Made by a program: the position numbers and the translations under genes | DNA from: Gracilimonas tropica DSM 19535 | Lineage (GTDB): Bacteria > Bacteroidota > Rhodothermia > Balneolales > Balneolaceae | DNA: 64,000 nt | Reading direction: 5' to 3' | Assembly: GCF_000375425.1 (NCBI RefSeq) | Contig: NZ_AQXG01000010.1 | Location: 60,706-124,705, forward strand | In this document: positions 7,665-17,973 of the stretch, in pieces | How positions within the stretch are numbered: position 1 is the stretch's first letter | Layout of the letters: each line of letters starts with the position of its first letter | Notes under the pieces: model-generated | Told to the model about the DNA's origin: nothing | Seen by the model: the letters and a program-made list of their open reading frames with translations, nothing else | Database searches by the model: none

Positions 7665-9854
7665 GTGATCAAAGAAGCAAAAACTACCCTAAAAGAAACG
7701 TTTGGCTATGATTCTTTTCGTCCCCTGCAGGAAGATATCATCAGCCAGGTACTCAAGAAAAAAGATGCACTTGTAATTATGCCCACCGGCGGGGGGAAAT
7801 CCCTTTGCTATCAAATACCGGCGTTATTATTTGACGGCTTAACGGTGGTGGTTTCACCGCTCATTTCCCTGATGAAGGATCAGGTAGAACAGCTTCGGGA
7901 ATTCGATATCAACGCAGTTCACCTGAACAGCTCGCTTTCTCCGGAAGCCTATGGCTATAATCGCCGGCAGGTGCTGCAGGGTAAAGCAAAACTGTTGTAT
8001 ATAGCCCCTGAAACTTTACTAATGGACAAGACCAGGGAACTGCTTCAGGATATTCAGGTTGATCTTTTTGCCGTGGATGAAGCGCACTGTATCTCGGAAT
8101 GGGGGCACGATTTTCGCCCGGATTACCGTGAATTGGCAACGGTTCGGAAAGAACTATTTCCCAATGCCACTTGTATGGCGCTGACGGCAACAGCGACTCC
8201 CCGTGTTCGGGAAGATATTATGAAGACGCTGGAATTCGGTGAATCTGCAGAGTTCGTAGCCAGTTTCGATCGCCCAAACCTGTTTTTGAAAATTGCGGAT
8301 AAGGATGATGCCACCAATCAGGTGCTTGATTTTCTTTACACCCGTAAAAATCAGTCGGGGATCATTTATTGTATCTCCCGCCGTCAGGTGGATGAATTGT
8401 ATCAGGAACTGGAAGATGAAGGCTATTCGGTGAAACCGTACCACGCCGGACTCTCGGATCGGGATCGGGCCATCAACCAGCGGCAGTTTATTCGGGATGA
8501 TGTACAGATCATCGTGGCAACCATTGCGTTCGGGATGGGAATCAATAAGCCGAATGTGCGTTTTGTGATGCACTACGATATGCCGCAAAATATCGAGCAG
8601 TATTATCAGCAAATTGGCCGCGCCGGTCGCGATGGGCTTCGATCCGATTGTGTGATGTTGTTCAGCTATAACGATCGCCATAAGATCAAATACTTCATCA
8701 ATAAAAAAGAGGGACAGGAAAAAGAGATCGCCGAAAAACACCTGGATGATCTCGTCAGGTTTATCGAAACCAAGAAGTGCCGTCGTATTCCATTGATGAA
8801 ATATTTTGGGGAAGAGTACCCTAAAGATGAATGCGGCATGTGCGACAATTGCCTGTCTAAAGATGAGGATGTGGAGGATTTCACCCTGCAGGCTCAGAAG
8901 ATGCTGAAATGCATTTCAGAACTGGAAGAAAGCTTTGGGAAAACCCAGGTCATTAATGTATTGCGAGGTTCCAAAGCACAAAAAGTGCTGGACGAAGGTC
9001 ACGATAAGTTGGAATCTCACGGTTCAGGAAAGGAATGGTCCAAGAATCAGTGGGAGCAATTATCGCGGATGTTGCTGCGTCAGGATTATCTTGCCAAGGG
9101 CGAGCATAAAGAGCTGACTATAAAAGATAAAGGCCGGTCCGTACTCAGCGGAGATGAGAACGTATTTGGAACCCTTGACCGCACCGCTACAGCTATGACC
9201 ACCGAGGAAGCTTCTCGCGTAGCGAACGAAGTGGAAGCAGAATACGACGAAGATCTTTTCGAGATCCTGCGCAAAGAACGCAAAAGCCTGGCTGATGAAA
9301 AAGGCATTCCTCCCTACACCATCTTTCCGGACACCACGCTTATGGAAATGGCCTATTATTATCCCAAAGATAAAGAGCACCTGCTGCCATTGTATGGGGT
9401 TGGTGAAGTGAAAGCCAAGAAATATGGTTCTGCATTTATAGGAGTGATCAAAAAATATACGGCCGAGCATGGCATCGAATCGAAGGAAGAATCGCTTCAG
9501 GAAAAAGCGGAAGAATTAGAGAACACGGAGCTTCATCAGCAGATAGGGAAGGCTTTCAATAAGGGGCAGTCCATTGAGCATCTGGCCGAAGAGCACGGTG
9601 TGAAAGAAGTTACTATTCTGAATCACCTGAAAGATTACCTTAAAGAAGGCAACGACCTGCGATTGGATGGCATCACGGAAGCTACTTCGCTATCGCTTCG
9701 CCAGCAGGATGAGATCATCAAGATCTTTGACGAAAAAGGCTCACATATGCTGAAAGTAGTGTACGACCGCATGAATAAGAAGATCGGTTACGACCAAATT
9801 CGCATTATGCAATTGTATTTTATGGCAAACGAAGCGGCAGAGAAATCTGCATAG
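7665..9854 (+). CDS. recQ: ATP-dependent DNA helicase RecQ
   Basis: 729 residues. The 3'-5' SF2 helicase core carries Walker A TGGGKS (residues 41-46) and the DEAH box (138-141) in [17 protein letters not shown]. The helicase C domain contains the ARGRDG-like IGRAGRDG motif. A zinc-binding RecQ-C region has [12 protein letters not shown] and CGMCDNC, followed by the winged-helix RQC, an HRDC domain (about residues 550-620) and a further HTH-like tail. The start is GTG at 7665: an in-frame TAG lies six bases upstream and no ATG is available. It acts in recombination and replication-fork repair. It is monocistronic and converges with the next gene, 10 bases away. Confidence 0.95.
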   Translation: MIKEAKTTLKETFGYDSFRPLQEDIISQVLKKKDALVIMPTGGGKSLCYQIPALLFDGLTVVVSPLISLMKDQVEQLREFDINAVHLNSSLSPEAYGYNRRQVLQGKAKLLYIAPETLLMDKTRELLQDIQVDLFAVDEAHCISEWGHDFRPDYRELATVRKELFPNATCMALTATATPRVREDIMKTLEFGESAEFVASFDRPNLFLKIADKDDATNQVLDFLYTRKNQSGIIYCISRRQVDELYQELEDEGYSVKPYHAGLSDRDRAINQRQFIRDDVQIIVATIAFGMGINKPNVRFVMHYDMPQNIEQYYQQIGRAGRDGLRSDCVMLFSYNDRHKIKYFINKKEGQEKEIAEKHLDDLVRFIETKKCRRIPLMKYFGEEYPKDECGMCDNCLSKDEDVEDFTLQAQKMLKCISELEESFGKTQVINVLRGSKAQKVLDEGHDKLESHGSGKEWSKNQWEQLSRMLLRQDYLAKGEHKELTIKDKGRSVLSGDENVFGTLDRTATAMTTEEASRVANEVEAEYDEDLFEILRKERKSLADEKGIPPYTIFPDTTLMEMAYYYPKDKEHLLPLYGVGEVKAKKYGSAFIGVIKKYTAEHGIESKEESLQEKAEELENTELHQQIGKAFNKGQSIEHLAEEHGVKEVTILNHLKDYLKEGNDLRLDGITEATSLSLRQQDEIIKIFDEKGSHMLKVVYDRMNKKIGYDQIRIMQLYFMANEAAEKSA

Positions 9855-9864
9855 AAATCTAAGC

Positions 9865-10269
9865 CTACGGGGATAACCTAAAATGCATGTTGAGGTCATT
9901 CATCATTGTTGCAGGCTTGCCATTACAGGATCCCGGTACAATTTCTAAATATCGAAAACCAGAGCGGACGAGTTCCGTTAGCCTTGAATCCGAAGAATGT
10001 ATCAGGTGGGCATAATCAATGTTACCTTGTTTGTCAATAATGAGTGAAAAAGAGACGGACCCTTGAACGCCCTCCCTTCTTAATTCGGGAGGGTATCCGA
10101 TTTTTTTTAAAACCTGATTTTTGTTTTGATAAATAGGTAATTGATAGTCTTCAAAGCATTGTTCAGGTGAGACTACTCCAAACTCTTTTTTCTTTTCAGC
10201 CATGATCTCTCGAGAGGTTTTACATGATTGAAAAAGTATCAAAAAGACTAAAAGAAGAAAAAGTTTCAT
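9865..10269 (-). CDS. Small lipoprotein with TonB C-terminal-like domain
   Basis: The ATG at 10269 is preferred to a TTG three codons upstream. The product (134 residues) starts with a lipoprotein signal ending LFQSC. A segment around residues 55-131 resembles the TonB C-terminal fold as found in periplasmic energy-transducer-like proteins: PPELRREGVQGSVSFSLII, then DKQGNID. It lacks the proline-rich spacer and N-terminal membrane anchor of true TonB, so a role in energising transport is doubtful. Codon and base use are more AT-rich than recQ. Confidence 0.7.
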   Translation of the reverse strand: MKLFLLLVFLILFQSCKTSREIMAEKKKEFGVVSPEQCFEDYQLPIYQNKNQVLKKIGYPPELRREGVQGSVSFSLIIDKQGNIDYAHLIHSSDSRLTELVRSGFRYLEIVPGSCNGKPATMMNDLNMHFRLSP

Positions 10270-10404
10270 AAGCAACAATCAACTAAATTTACTCCGAATT
10301 TCATACTATGAAATTCTCATGTAAACTACTATAAATGTTCAAATTCACGTTGAAATTATCCTGAATTTGCCTCAAACTACAGCCTTTATGTAATAGGAGA
10401 AATT

Positions 10405-13251
10405 TTGATCCAACGCGACTCACTCACACGAAAATTATACGCTCAAGACGCCTCGCTCTACCAAGAGATGCCCGAAGGTGTTTCCTTTCCAACATCCATC
10501 GATGATATTCAGGCGCTGGTGAAACAAGCCAACCTGGAAGGCTTTACGATCACAGCCCGAAGTGCAGGCACCAGCCTGGCCGGACAAACTACCGGCGGAG
10601 GCGTTGTCATGGATGTCTCTCGTTTTATGAACCGGATTTTGACAATCGACGAGAACTCTAAGATCGCTCATGTTCAACCCGGAGTGATTCGTGATACGCT
10701 GAATCGGGAAGCCGCCAAATCTCAGCTCTTATTTGGCCCTGATACTGCCACCACCAACCGCTGTATGATCGGCGGAATGATCGGGAATAATTCATCCGGT
10801 TCCTTTTCCATTAAATATCTGACTACACGCGATCATACGTTAGAGATCGAAGCTGTTTTAAGTGATGGCTCTAAAGCGGTGTTCAAGCCTTTGACTCCTG
10901 AAGAACTGGAAGCCAAGAAAAAGTTTGACAATCTTGAAGGGCATATTTACCGCTCCATGCTAAAATTATTGGAGCGAAACCGTGCGCTGATCGAAACAAG
11001 TTACCCGCACAAAGATATCATTCGCCGAAACACCGGCTATGCGCTTGATAAGTTGCTGGAGATGCAGCCTTTCAATCCAAACGGCCGGAAGTTCAATCTT
11101 TGTGAACTGCTCTGCGGAAGTGAAGGTACGCTGGCAATGACGGCATCCGCAAAGCTCGACTTGAGTCCCCTTGATGAACATAAGTTGGTGATCGTTCCTC
11201 AATTCAAAACGCTGGATGAAGCCATGCGGTCAGCGGTGGAGATCGTAAAATTTGAGCCGGCTGCAGTTGAATTGGTTGATCACGTTATTTTGGATGCAAC
11301 CAAAGGAAATATTGAGCAGCGTAAGAACCGGTTCTTTTTAGAAGGAGAGCCACGCTACATTTTGATCACTCAATTTGAGGGAAGTGACCCGGATGTTCTT
11401 CAGCAGAAAGCGGAAAAGCTGGCATCGGTTCTGAAAGAAAAGGAACTTGGTTACGCTTACCCCATCATATCTGAGCCGAATAAAATGAAACGAACCTGGG
11501 ACCTCAGAAAAGCAGGTCTTGGCCTGTTGATGGGACTTGGTGAAGACGGGCGTTCTCCTTCTTTTTGTGAAGACACCGCCGTTCGCGTTCAGGATCTTCC
11601 GGAATATGTGAAAGAATTTGAGCAGATATTGGAGCGACACAACACGCAATGTGTGTTTTATGCGCACGCTTCGGTGGGAGAACTGCACCTGCGGCCTCAA
11701 ATCGACATCATGACCGAGGCGGGACTTCAGAAAATGAAAGTGATGGCCGATGAGATCGCTGATCTTGTTACTAAATACAACGGCTCACTTTCCGGTGAAC
11801 ATGGCGATGGCCGTGTTCGTGCGCCCTATATCAAAAAGATACTGGGAGAAGAAATGCTTCCGGTTCTGCGACAGGTGAAGGAAATTTGGGATCCCGAATA
11901 CGTTTTCAATCCCGGAAAGATCGTCAACCCCAAGCCCATTGATGAAGACCTTCGGTTCTCTCCTTCCTATAAAAGGCCTAAACCGGAAACTGTTTTCGCT
12001 TGGCGAAAGGAAGGCGAATTTGGCAGCGCTATGGAATTATGCAATGGCGCAGGCGTGTGTCGCAAGCTGGCTGAAAGCGGCGGCACGATGTGTCCGTCCT
12101 ATATGGCTACCAAAGATGAAAAAGATTCAACTCGTGGTCGTGCCAATGTATTCCGACAGGTTTTTGCAGGAGAAGATCCGCGCGGATATGAATCGGAAGA
12201 GTTGCGGGAAGCATTGGATCTGTGCCTGAGCTGCAAGGCCTGTAAGAGTGAATGTCCCGCCAATGTGGATATGGCCAAAATGAAAGCGGAGTTCATGAAT
12301 GGCTGGCATGAGAAAAACGGCTCCAAACTGAAAGAGAGATTCTTTGCTGATGCCGGAAAACTGTTTCCTTTGGCATCCATTACCCCGAATTTGGCTAATA
12401 AAGTTGTATCTACAAAACCGGGAAAATGGGTGTTTGAGAATGTGTTTGGGATTGATGCACGGCGGGATCTTCCGGAATTTGCTCCAAAAACATTCCGCTC
12501 ACATTTCAAAAAACATCAGAGGAATGGAGCGGTCAGGTCCAATGAGAAAGTGGTGTTGTTTGTAGACCTTTTCACCAATTACAACGATCCGGAAATTGGG
12601 ATGAATGCGGTACATGTGCTGGAGAAAATGGGTTTTGAGGTGATCATCCCAAAAGCGATGGAGTCGGGCCGGCCCCAGCTTTCCAAAGGCTTTTTGAAGG
12701 AAGCGAAATCCATCACCAAAAACGTATTGAACGAATTTGAGGAATTTGTGAATGCAGGCATTCCGGTCGTTGGATTAGAGCCTTCTGAAATCCTGACGTT
12801 ACGGGATGAATTCCTGGAGCTTTGTGAATCTGAGCAGCTTCCATTGGCCAATAAGCTTGCTCAGCAATCTTTCACTTTTGAGGAATTTATAGCGAATCAC
12901 AAAGACCGAATTCCGGCTTCCGGTTCACCCCGAAAAGTGATGCTGCATGGTCACTGCCACGCTAAGGCATTAGTCGGAAATGAACCGACCGTGGAAGCTT
13001 TGGAATCAGCCGGTTATGAAGTAGAAATTTTGGAAACCGGTTGCTGCGGAATGGCCGGTAGTTTTGGCTACGAGAAAGATCACTTCGATGTCTCCCAGGA
13101 AATTGGCGAGTTGGTTTTATTTCCGGCACTTCGAAATAATCAGGAAGATGAAGTTTGTGCTCCGGGATTTTCTTGCCGCCATCAAATTAAAGACGGCGTA
13201 GATCGTAAAGCAGAACATCCGGCCTCGTTGATCGCCCGCGCTATTTTGTAA
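10405..13251 (+). CDS. FAD-linked oxidase / Fe-S oxidoreductase fusion (YdiJ/GlcD-GlcF type)
   Basis: 948 residues from a TTG start, preceded by AGGAGA; no in-frame ATG is available. N-terminal FAD_binding_4 domain (SAGTSLAGQTTGGGVVMDVS and GNNSSGSFSIKY), then the FAD oxidase C domain to about residue 510. Next come two 4Fe-4S clusters in CRKLAESGGTMCPS and CLSCKACKSECP. The C-terminal CCG-type region carries HGHCHAKA and GCCGMAGSFGYEK. The family oxidises D-2-hydroxyacids such as D-lactate or D-2-hydroxyglutarate and passes electrons to the respiratory chain. The exact substrate cannot be read from sequence. Confidence 0.9.
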   Translation: MIQRDSLTRKLYAQDASLYQEMPEGVSFPTSIDDIQALVKQANLEGFTITARSAGTSLAGQTTGGGVVMDVSRFMNRILTIDENSKIAHVQPGVIRDTLNREAAKSQLLFGPDTATTNRCMIGGMIGNNSSGSFSIKYLTTRDHTLEIEAVLSDGSKAVFKPLTPEELEAKKKFDNLEGHIYRSMLKLLERNRALIETSYPHKDIIRRNTGYALDKLLEMQPFNPNGRKFNLCELLCGSEGTLAMTASAKLDLSPLDEHKLVIVPQFKTLDEAMRSAVEIVKFEPAAVELVDHVILDATKGNIEQRKNRFFLEGEPRYILITQFEGSDPDVLQQKAEKLASVLKEKELGYAYPIISEPNKMKRTWDLRKAGLGLLMGLGEDGRSPSFCEDTAVRVQDLPEYVKEFEQILERHNTQCVFYAHASVGELHLRPQIDIMTEAGLQKMKVMADEIADLVTKYNGSLSGEHGDGRVRAPYIKKILGEEMLPVLRQVKEIWDPEYVFNPGKIVNPKPIDEDLRFSPSYKRPKPETVFAWRKEGEFGSAMELCNGAGVCRKLAESGGTMCPSYMATKDEKDSTRGRANVFRQVFAGEDPRGYESEELREALDLCLSCKACKSECPANVDMAKMKAEFMNGWHEKNGSKLKERFFADAGKLFPLASITPNLANKVVSTKPGKWVFENVFGIDARRDLPEFAPKTFRSHFKKHQRNGAVRSNEKVVLFVDLFTNYNDPEIGMNAVHVLEKMGFEVIIPKAMESGRPQLSKGFLKEAKSITKNVLNEFEEFVNAGIPVVGLEPSEILTLRDEFLELCESEQLPLANKLAQQSFTFEEFIANHKDRIPASGSPRKVMLHGHCHAKALVGNEPTVEALESAGYEVEILETGCCGMAGSFGYEKDHFDVSQEIGELVLFPALRNNQEDEVCAPGFSCRHQIKDGVDRKAEHPASLIARAIL

Positions 13252-13325
13252 ACCACAGAGGGCACAGAGTTTCATGGAGAATTAGAAACTAAAAAACACC
13301 ACGTATCTCTGCGTTCTCTGTGGTT
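13251..13325 (+). terminator. Long inverted repeat after the FAD/Fe-S oxidoreductase gene
   Basis: AACCACAGAG (13251-13260) and CTCTGTGGTT (13316-13325) are perfect complements, with further pairing CAGAG/CTCTG inside. It directly overlaps the stop codon of the preceding gene and abuts the recN remnant. It may act as a terminator despite a weak T-tract. A version of the right arm (CTGTGGTT) also sits before the intact recN end near 15384. Confidence 0.5.
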
Positions 13326-13330
13326 AATTT

Positions 13331-13438
13331 AATTCTTAAACGTATTCTTCTCGATCAATTCACGGGCGCTGGTGAGGGCCGAATCGGTAATTTGTGAACC
13401 GCTGATCAGGCTGGCGATTTTATGGATGTGTTCTTCTT
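13331..13438 (-). pseudogene. Remnant of the recN 3' end (duplicate)
   Basis: 13331-13438 matches 15400-15507, the last ~36 codons of recN, with about six differences over 108 bases by eye. It keeps the recN stop and the reading frame, but upstream of it the sequence diverges completely and no start exists. It lies in the same orientation as recN, on the far side of the AT-rich gene at 13531. The duplication therefore brackets that gene. Confidence 0.85.
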
Positions 13439-13530
13439 TAAAATTAAAGGGATTTGGAAATTGTCGAAATAAAGAATTAATATGGTACAAAAAGGCATAC
13501 TAAATGTTAATATAATAGGGAGTTGTATCT

Positions 13531-15309
13531 ATGAATTATCGGGTCATTTTTTTAATAATTTTTTTTGCAGTAGGGACTACGGAAATTTTCGGGCAAAGCT
13601 ATATCACCCCGAATTATTATGCCTTTCAACCTGATGAACAATCGTATTTCTTTAAGCCTATTGAATTTTCAGAAATGCAGAATAGCGTTTTTGAGAATAT
13701 TTGGGCAAGGTATTCTCCTGATCCTTTGTCATCATTAGTTGTTAACCCATCCAACATTATTTCTTTCAAAGAAGATGTGTATGCCTATGGATCGTACAAT
13801 TCGGCAACGTATGAAATGAAAGAATACTCCTGTTTTGCTTGTTACACGAGGAGAAATAATCCTGACGTTCTTTTGTCTTCTATTCAAAAACCAGCTTTTA
13901 ATAGTGCGCTCATAGTCAGCCCTTTTACGAATAAAAGAATTAAGCTTGGCATTACATATCAGTACTTAGGCAATGGGCAAAACTATTATGTCCTTGCGCG
14001 GCCAACTTATAATGAAGACCAACCTCATGTCACTTCAGACGTTTCATATAATTTATCTTCGTCACGAGCTGTTTTTGATGATTACGATAATCTGCAAACC
14101 AGAGCACATTTTCCCTCCCTTTATGCTGGAATTCCAATTGGGGACAGGCTTTATGCAGGGCTGAAAATAAACTATGCAAACTATAAGGTAACAGGTGGCC
14201 AATTAGTTGATGGCAAGAATGTTAATTATGTTGATGATATTGACCCAAATTCGGGGTTAAGCAGTAATAGAAATAGAAACTCGGTTTATGATCACTGGGA
14301 ATATACCTTGGCGCTAAATTATAACTTTTCAGATCACTTCAATTTGGGAATAGATGGAGGGTACTTGAACGGGGATTTTGATCAAGTTGGAAATGAAAAT
14401 TGGGGACGCGAAAATATTAATGTAGATGAAACATTCCGATATAAATATTACGCTAATAATGAATATAGAGCAGATTTTATTAAGACCGGTGACCTCTGGA
14501 AATTTGGTATAGATGGACAATACTCACCCTCCAATGATCTTGATTTTTTTATCAATTATAGAATCTGGATGGGGAATCAAGACCTTAATTATGGTTTGAA
14601 TACTAATAATGTATGGATGAATCTTACTATTCAAGACCCTAATATAAATGAAATAAATAGAGAGGTTTCAAATTCTGAAAGCATGAGGAATACTTTCGGA
14701 CAAGGAAGTATTTCAGAAGTAAGTCATTTGTTCTCCTTTAATTTCAGAAGATGGCTTTCATCAGAGACAAGAATTAGTAGTGGTATTCAGGTGGTTTTTA
14801 ATATTAACGACAAAAATGTACAAACTACCGATAGAGGAATTCAGACAAGTACAGATGAAGAAACTATTGATGGTGTAGTGGAGCATAGCCGTTTCCGAAG
14901 ATCAGAAAGTATTACAGAATTCATTGATGAAAGCACGTTAAATCAATTTTCACTTTATATCCCATTAATTATAGATAGACAACTCTGGGCTAAAACCAAT
15001 ATTCAGTTAGGGGCACTGTATATTTTTCAGGAAACAGAAATAACAGAGAAGAGAAACGTTAACTCAGCCTTCGAAATTTATATAAATGATAATGGAATGG
15101 AGTCTTTATTAGAGGACTCAAACAGTAATGAAAATTCTAATACTTACTTTGAAAATCCTGCTTATTTCAACGGATTTTTAATGATATCGTTTTCTCCATC
15201 AAATAAAGTAAAGTTAGGGATAACAGGTTTTACCAACAAAAGAGTTATTAGCCCGAGCCTTTCTCAAAATGACATTGGGTTTAAAGTGAGTACCGAACTA
15301 AGGTTTTGA
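13531..15309 (+). CDS. Outer-membrane beta-barrel protein of unknown function, AT-rich, probably acquired
   Basis: 592 residues with a Sec signal peptide (cleavage near FGQ, residue 22). There are many alternating strands rich in Tyr, Asn and Ser, and the C-terminus ends in Phe (STELRF), the classic signature for BAM-assembled barrels. GGGAG precedes the ATG by about eight bases. Codon use is clearly more A/T-rich than in the flanking genes. It sits between two copies of the recN 3' end and is the only gene in the interval, which suggests insertion by transfer. No family is recognised; transport or adhesion are both possible. Confidence 0.75.
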   Translation: MNYRVIFLIIFFAVGTTEIFGQSYITPNYYAFQPDEQSYFFKPIEFSEMQNSVFENIWARYSPDPLSSLVVNPSNIISFKEDVYAYGSYNSATYEMKEYSCFACYTRRNNPDVLLSSIQKPAFNSALIVSPFTNKRIKLGITYQYLGNGQNYYVLARPTYNEDQPHVTSDVSYNLSSSRAVFDDYDNLQTRAHFPSLYAGIPIGDRLYAGLKINYANYKVTGGQLVDGKNVNYVDDIDPNSGLSSNRNRNSVYDHWEYTLALNYNFSDHFNLGIDGGYLNGDFDQVGNENWGRENINVDETFRYKYYANNEYRADFIKTGDLWKFGIDGQYSPSNDLDFFINYRIWMGNQDLNYGLNTNNVWMNLTIQDPNINEINREVSNSESMRNTFGQGSISEVSHLFSFNFRRWLSSETRISSGIQVVFNINDKNVQTTDRGIQTSTDEETIDGVVEHSRFRRSESITEFIDESTLNQFSLYIPLIIDRQLWAKTNIQLGALYIFQETEITEKRNVNSAFEIYINDNGMESLLEDSNSNENSNTYFENPAYFNGFLMISFSPSNKVKLGITGFTNKRVISPSLSQNDIGFKVSTELRF

Positions 15310-15397
15310 AAAAACAAGTTAATAAACAACTATAAATACATAGTTTAGAAGGATAAAATGAATCCAAAAAAATTAATGTATCCCTGTGGTTTTGAAG

Positions 15398-17104
15398 TTA
15401 ATTCTTAAACGTATTCTTCTCGATTAATTCACGGGCGCTGGTGAGGGCCGAATCGGTAATTTGTGAACCGCTCATCAGGCTGGCGATCTCGCGGATGTGT
15501 TCTTCTTCGGAAAGCGGAATGATGCGGGAAACGGTTCGTTCGCCTTCCTCCGCTTTGGCCACTTTGTAATGCTTGTGCGCCTGACTCGCAATCTGCGGCT
15601 GATGCGTGATCGCGATGATTTGGCAATACTCTGAAAGCTTTCGCATGGATGCTCCCACTTTCTCAGAGATCTCCCCACTGATGCCCGTATCAATTTCATC
15701 AAAGATCATCACCGGAAGACTGTGTTCTTTGGCGAGAATGGATTTCAGCGCAAGCATCACGCGACTGATCTCCCCTCCGGAAGCGATCTTCGCCAGTGGT
15801 TTGGGCTCTTCGCCTTTGTTGGTAGAAATGTAGAGCCGAACGTCATCGCAACCGGTTTCGGTGCAGTCGATGGTTTTGCCGTCCACTTCGATCCAGCCGT
15901 TGTTGGAAAGCAGCCAGTCTACGCGGACATCCAGCTTGGAATGAGGAATGCCCACTTTAGCGAGTTCTTTTTGTATCAATTCACCCAGTTTTGCACCGAC
16001 TTTTTTTCTTGTTTTGTGAAGGGAAACAGCGTGTTCTCTGAGTACTTCAGCTTGGGTTGAAATAGCATTTTCCAGCTTTTCGATCTCCAGATCAAAGTTA
16101 TCAGCAATAGAGAGCTCGCGCTGAATCTCGTGCATATACTTGATGAGGTCCGGAAGATCGCGCTGATATTTTTTCTGTAAACGGTTCAACTCAGATTGAC
16201 GCTGCCGCAATTCTTCCAGCCGCTTAGGGTTGAACTCAATGCTGTTTCGATAGCGCTCGGCAAAAGCAATCGCTTCATTTACGCTTACTCGCGCTGCGTT
16301 AATTTCCTCCAGGTAATTCTTGAATTCCGGTTCAATGCGGGAAAGATCTTCCAGATTCAATTTCAGGAAGTTCAGAAGCTGAATGATATTGCCATCGTCA
16401 GAATCCGCCATCTCTGAAATCGCAGCGGCTTTTTGATCGAGTACTTCGGCATTATCCAGCAGGTTCATCTCGGATTCCAACTGCTCCAGATCAATATCCG
16501 CCAAACGAGCTTCTTCCAATTCCTGAAGCTGAAAACGATAAAGCTCGGTTTTCTCCTGAAGCTCATGTTCGCGTTTCTTCAGTGACCGAAGCTCTTTCTG
16601 CAGCTCCTGCATCTTCCTATATTCAGCCTGATAGCTTTTTAAGATCGGCTCGATCTCCCCAAACCCATCGATCACACCAAGGTGATTCTCTTCTTTCAAT
16701 AAGAGTTGATGATCATGCTGCCCATGCAAATCCACTAACAGATCTCCGGCGGCTTTTAGTACGCTAATATTTACGGGTGTATCATTGATAAAAGCCCGGC
16801 TGCCGGTTCCCCTGATTTCCCGCCGAAGGATCACATATTCGCTAAACTCTACTTCATTTTCTTCAAACAGCTGCTTCAACTCCTCTTCTTCCCCAACCCG
16901 AATGGTTACCTCTGCAATCGCTTTATCGGCTCCGCGGCGAATAACATCCGTATCAGCCCGTTCACCCAAAATCATATTCAGCGCTCCAATAATGATCGAC
17001 TTCCCGGCGCCCGTCTGTCCGGTCAAAATATTCAACCCCTCTTCAAACGCAACTTCCAGCTCATCAATAAGAGCGAAGTCTTTTATATAGAGTGATTTGA
17101 TCAT
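15398..17104 (-). CDS. recN: DNA repair protein RecN
   Basis: 568 residues; an SMC-like ATPase that acts early in double-strand break repair. Walker A is GQTGAGKS near residue 29. A central coiled coil (about 150-380) is rich in E, K, L and Q. The signature ASGGEISRVMLALK and Walker B VMIFDEIDTGISG are present, followed by ITHQPQIA. Length agrees with the family. The 3' end is the source, or the twin, of the remnant at 13331-13438. It converges with the upstream oxidoreductase gene once the insert is ignored. Confidence 0.95.
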   Translation of the reverse strand: MIKSLYIKDFALIDELEVAFEEGLNILTGQTGAGKSIIIGALNMILGERADTDVIRRGADKAIAEVTIRVGEEEELKQLFEENEVEFSEYVILRREIRGTGSRAFINDTPVNISVLKAAGDLLVDLHGQHDHQLLLKEENHLGVIDGFGEIEPILKSYQAEYRKMQELQKELRSLKKREHELQEKTELYRFQLQELEEARLADIDLEQLESEMNLLDNAEVLDQKAAAISEMADSDDGNIIQLLNFLKLNLEDLSRIEPEFKNYLEEINAARVSVNEAIAFAERYRNSIEFNPKRLEELRQRQSELNRLQKKYQRDLPDLIKYMHEIQRELSIADNFDLEIEKLENAISTQAEVLREHAVSLHKTRKKVGAKLGELIQKELAKVGIPHSKLDVRVDWLLSNNGWIEVDGKTIDCTETGCDDVRLYISTNKGEEPKPLAKIASGGEISRVMLALKSILAKEHSLPVMIFDEIDTGISGEISEKVGASMRKLSEYCQIIAITHQPQIASQAHKHYKVAKAEEGERTVSRIIPLSEEEHIREIASLMSGSQITDSALTSARELIEKNTFKN

Positions 17105-17208
17105 GAAATTGAAATTAAAGATTCAAGATTAATGGCTATGGCAAAGCAGGTTTCTTCTATATGAATGCAAAGATATTAATGATTTTGGACATGTCATACA
17201 TTCCTTGG

Positions 17209-17273
17209 TTTCGCCCTTTCAGGATTACGATTTATATAGATTTCCCACAGGGCGTTGACCTGTGTTAGTGATG
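17209..17273. repeat. Palindromic repeat, outer left copy of RAYT-1 array
   Basis: CGCCCT-TTC-AGG (17212-17223, degenerate right arm) is followed by CACAGGGC-GTT-GACCTGTG (17246-17264) and TTAGTGAT. The same order of motifs occurs at 17974-18077 on the other side of the transposase gene, in the same orientation. Confidence 0.8.
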
Positions 17274-17301
17274 TTCTTTCATTTCTGCTGCCACTTAATG
17301 T

Positions 17302-17892
17302 CTATGTAGTATTGAATTTAAACTTTGTCAAATTGATATCCTTATTGAGCTCCGAAGGAGCGGAATGACCAACATAGGGCAACGCCCTATGCAAGCAACG
17401 AGCTCTATCAGTAAGCCCCAACGGGGCGGAAGCCGTTGGATAATCCCATAAATACCGTTCATCATATTCAACTTTATGCTTTTTCAACAGCATTACGAAC
17501 TCCTCTTTGAAAGTAATCTTAAGGTGATGCTCGTGCTGATCCCTGATATACTCAACAACATTCTCGACTTGTGATTGGGATACTGAAAAAGCGCCATATC
17601 CATCCTGCCAATAAAAGGTTTGGTATTTACCTCCTTTTGTTTTGATCCACTTCGAAGAGCTTTGCTTCAACTCCTGAATCAGTTTCATTGGGGCAATTTT
17701 TCTTGATATCTGAGAAAGTATATGCACATGGTTTGTGAATCCTCCTACCTGAACCGGATTACATTCCCAATTCTTACAAATTCCACCTAGATAGTTATGA
17801 AGATGAGTTTCAATTTTATCATCTATGAAATGCTTTCTGTGTTTAGTCCCAAAAACAATGTGCATATATATTTTTGATAATGATTGTGGCAT
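17302..17892 (-). CDS. IS200-like Y1 transposase (REP-associated, RAYT-1)
   Basis: 196 residues. The Y1/HUH family cleaves single-stranded DNA with one tyrosine. The HUH motif is HVH (residues 55-57, in FTNHVHIL) and the nucleophile is Tyr115 in VEYIRDQHEHH. The usual family end is near residue 150 (KVEYDERYLWD). The remaining ~46 residues (ASAPLGLTDRA onward) are the translation of the palindromic repeat at 17349-17441. It lies alone, flanked on both sides by the same repeat class, as for a RAYT with its cognate REP sequences. There are no accessory tnpB and no subterminal structures of a classic IS605. Confidence 0.85.
   Translation of the reverse strand: MPQSLSKIYMHIVFGTKHRKHFIDDKIETHLHNYLGGICKNWECNPVQVGGFTNHVHILSQISRKIAPMKLIQELKQSSSKWIKTKGGKYQTFYWQDGYGAFSVSQSQVENVVEYIRDQHEHHLKITFKEEFVMLLKKHKVEYDERYLWDYPTASAPLGLTDRARCLHRALPYVGHSAPSELNKDINLTKFKFNTT
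17349..17441. repeat. Palindromic repeat cluster inside the 3' end of RAYT-1
   Basis: Three triloop palindromes: GCTCC-GAA-GGAGC (17349-17361), CATAGGGC-AAC-GCCCTATG (17373-17391) and GCCCC-AAC-GGGGC (17415-17427). Loops GAA and AAC are the complements of TTC and GTT in the copy at 17974-18077. This is therefore an inverted copy of that element. Confidence 0.85.
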
Positions 17893-17973
17893 TGTTTTAT
17901 ACCCGTGTTGTTTCTGTTTATATAGTTAGAGGGGTTCTAGTTCAATTCCTTACAAATTTTTTTCAACTTCTTC

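Noticed and set aside
8154-8741. 195-codon minus-strand open frame in recQ
   Set aside because: Antisense to the conserved helicase core; no independent signals.
13331-13438. Treating the recN fragment as a separate small gene
   Set aside because: It has no start, and its whole length is explained by the recN terminus.
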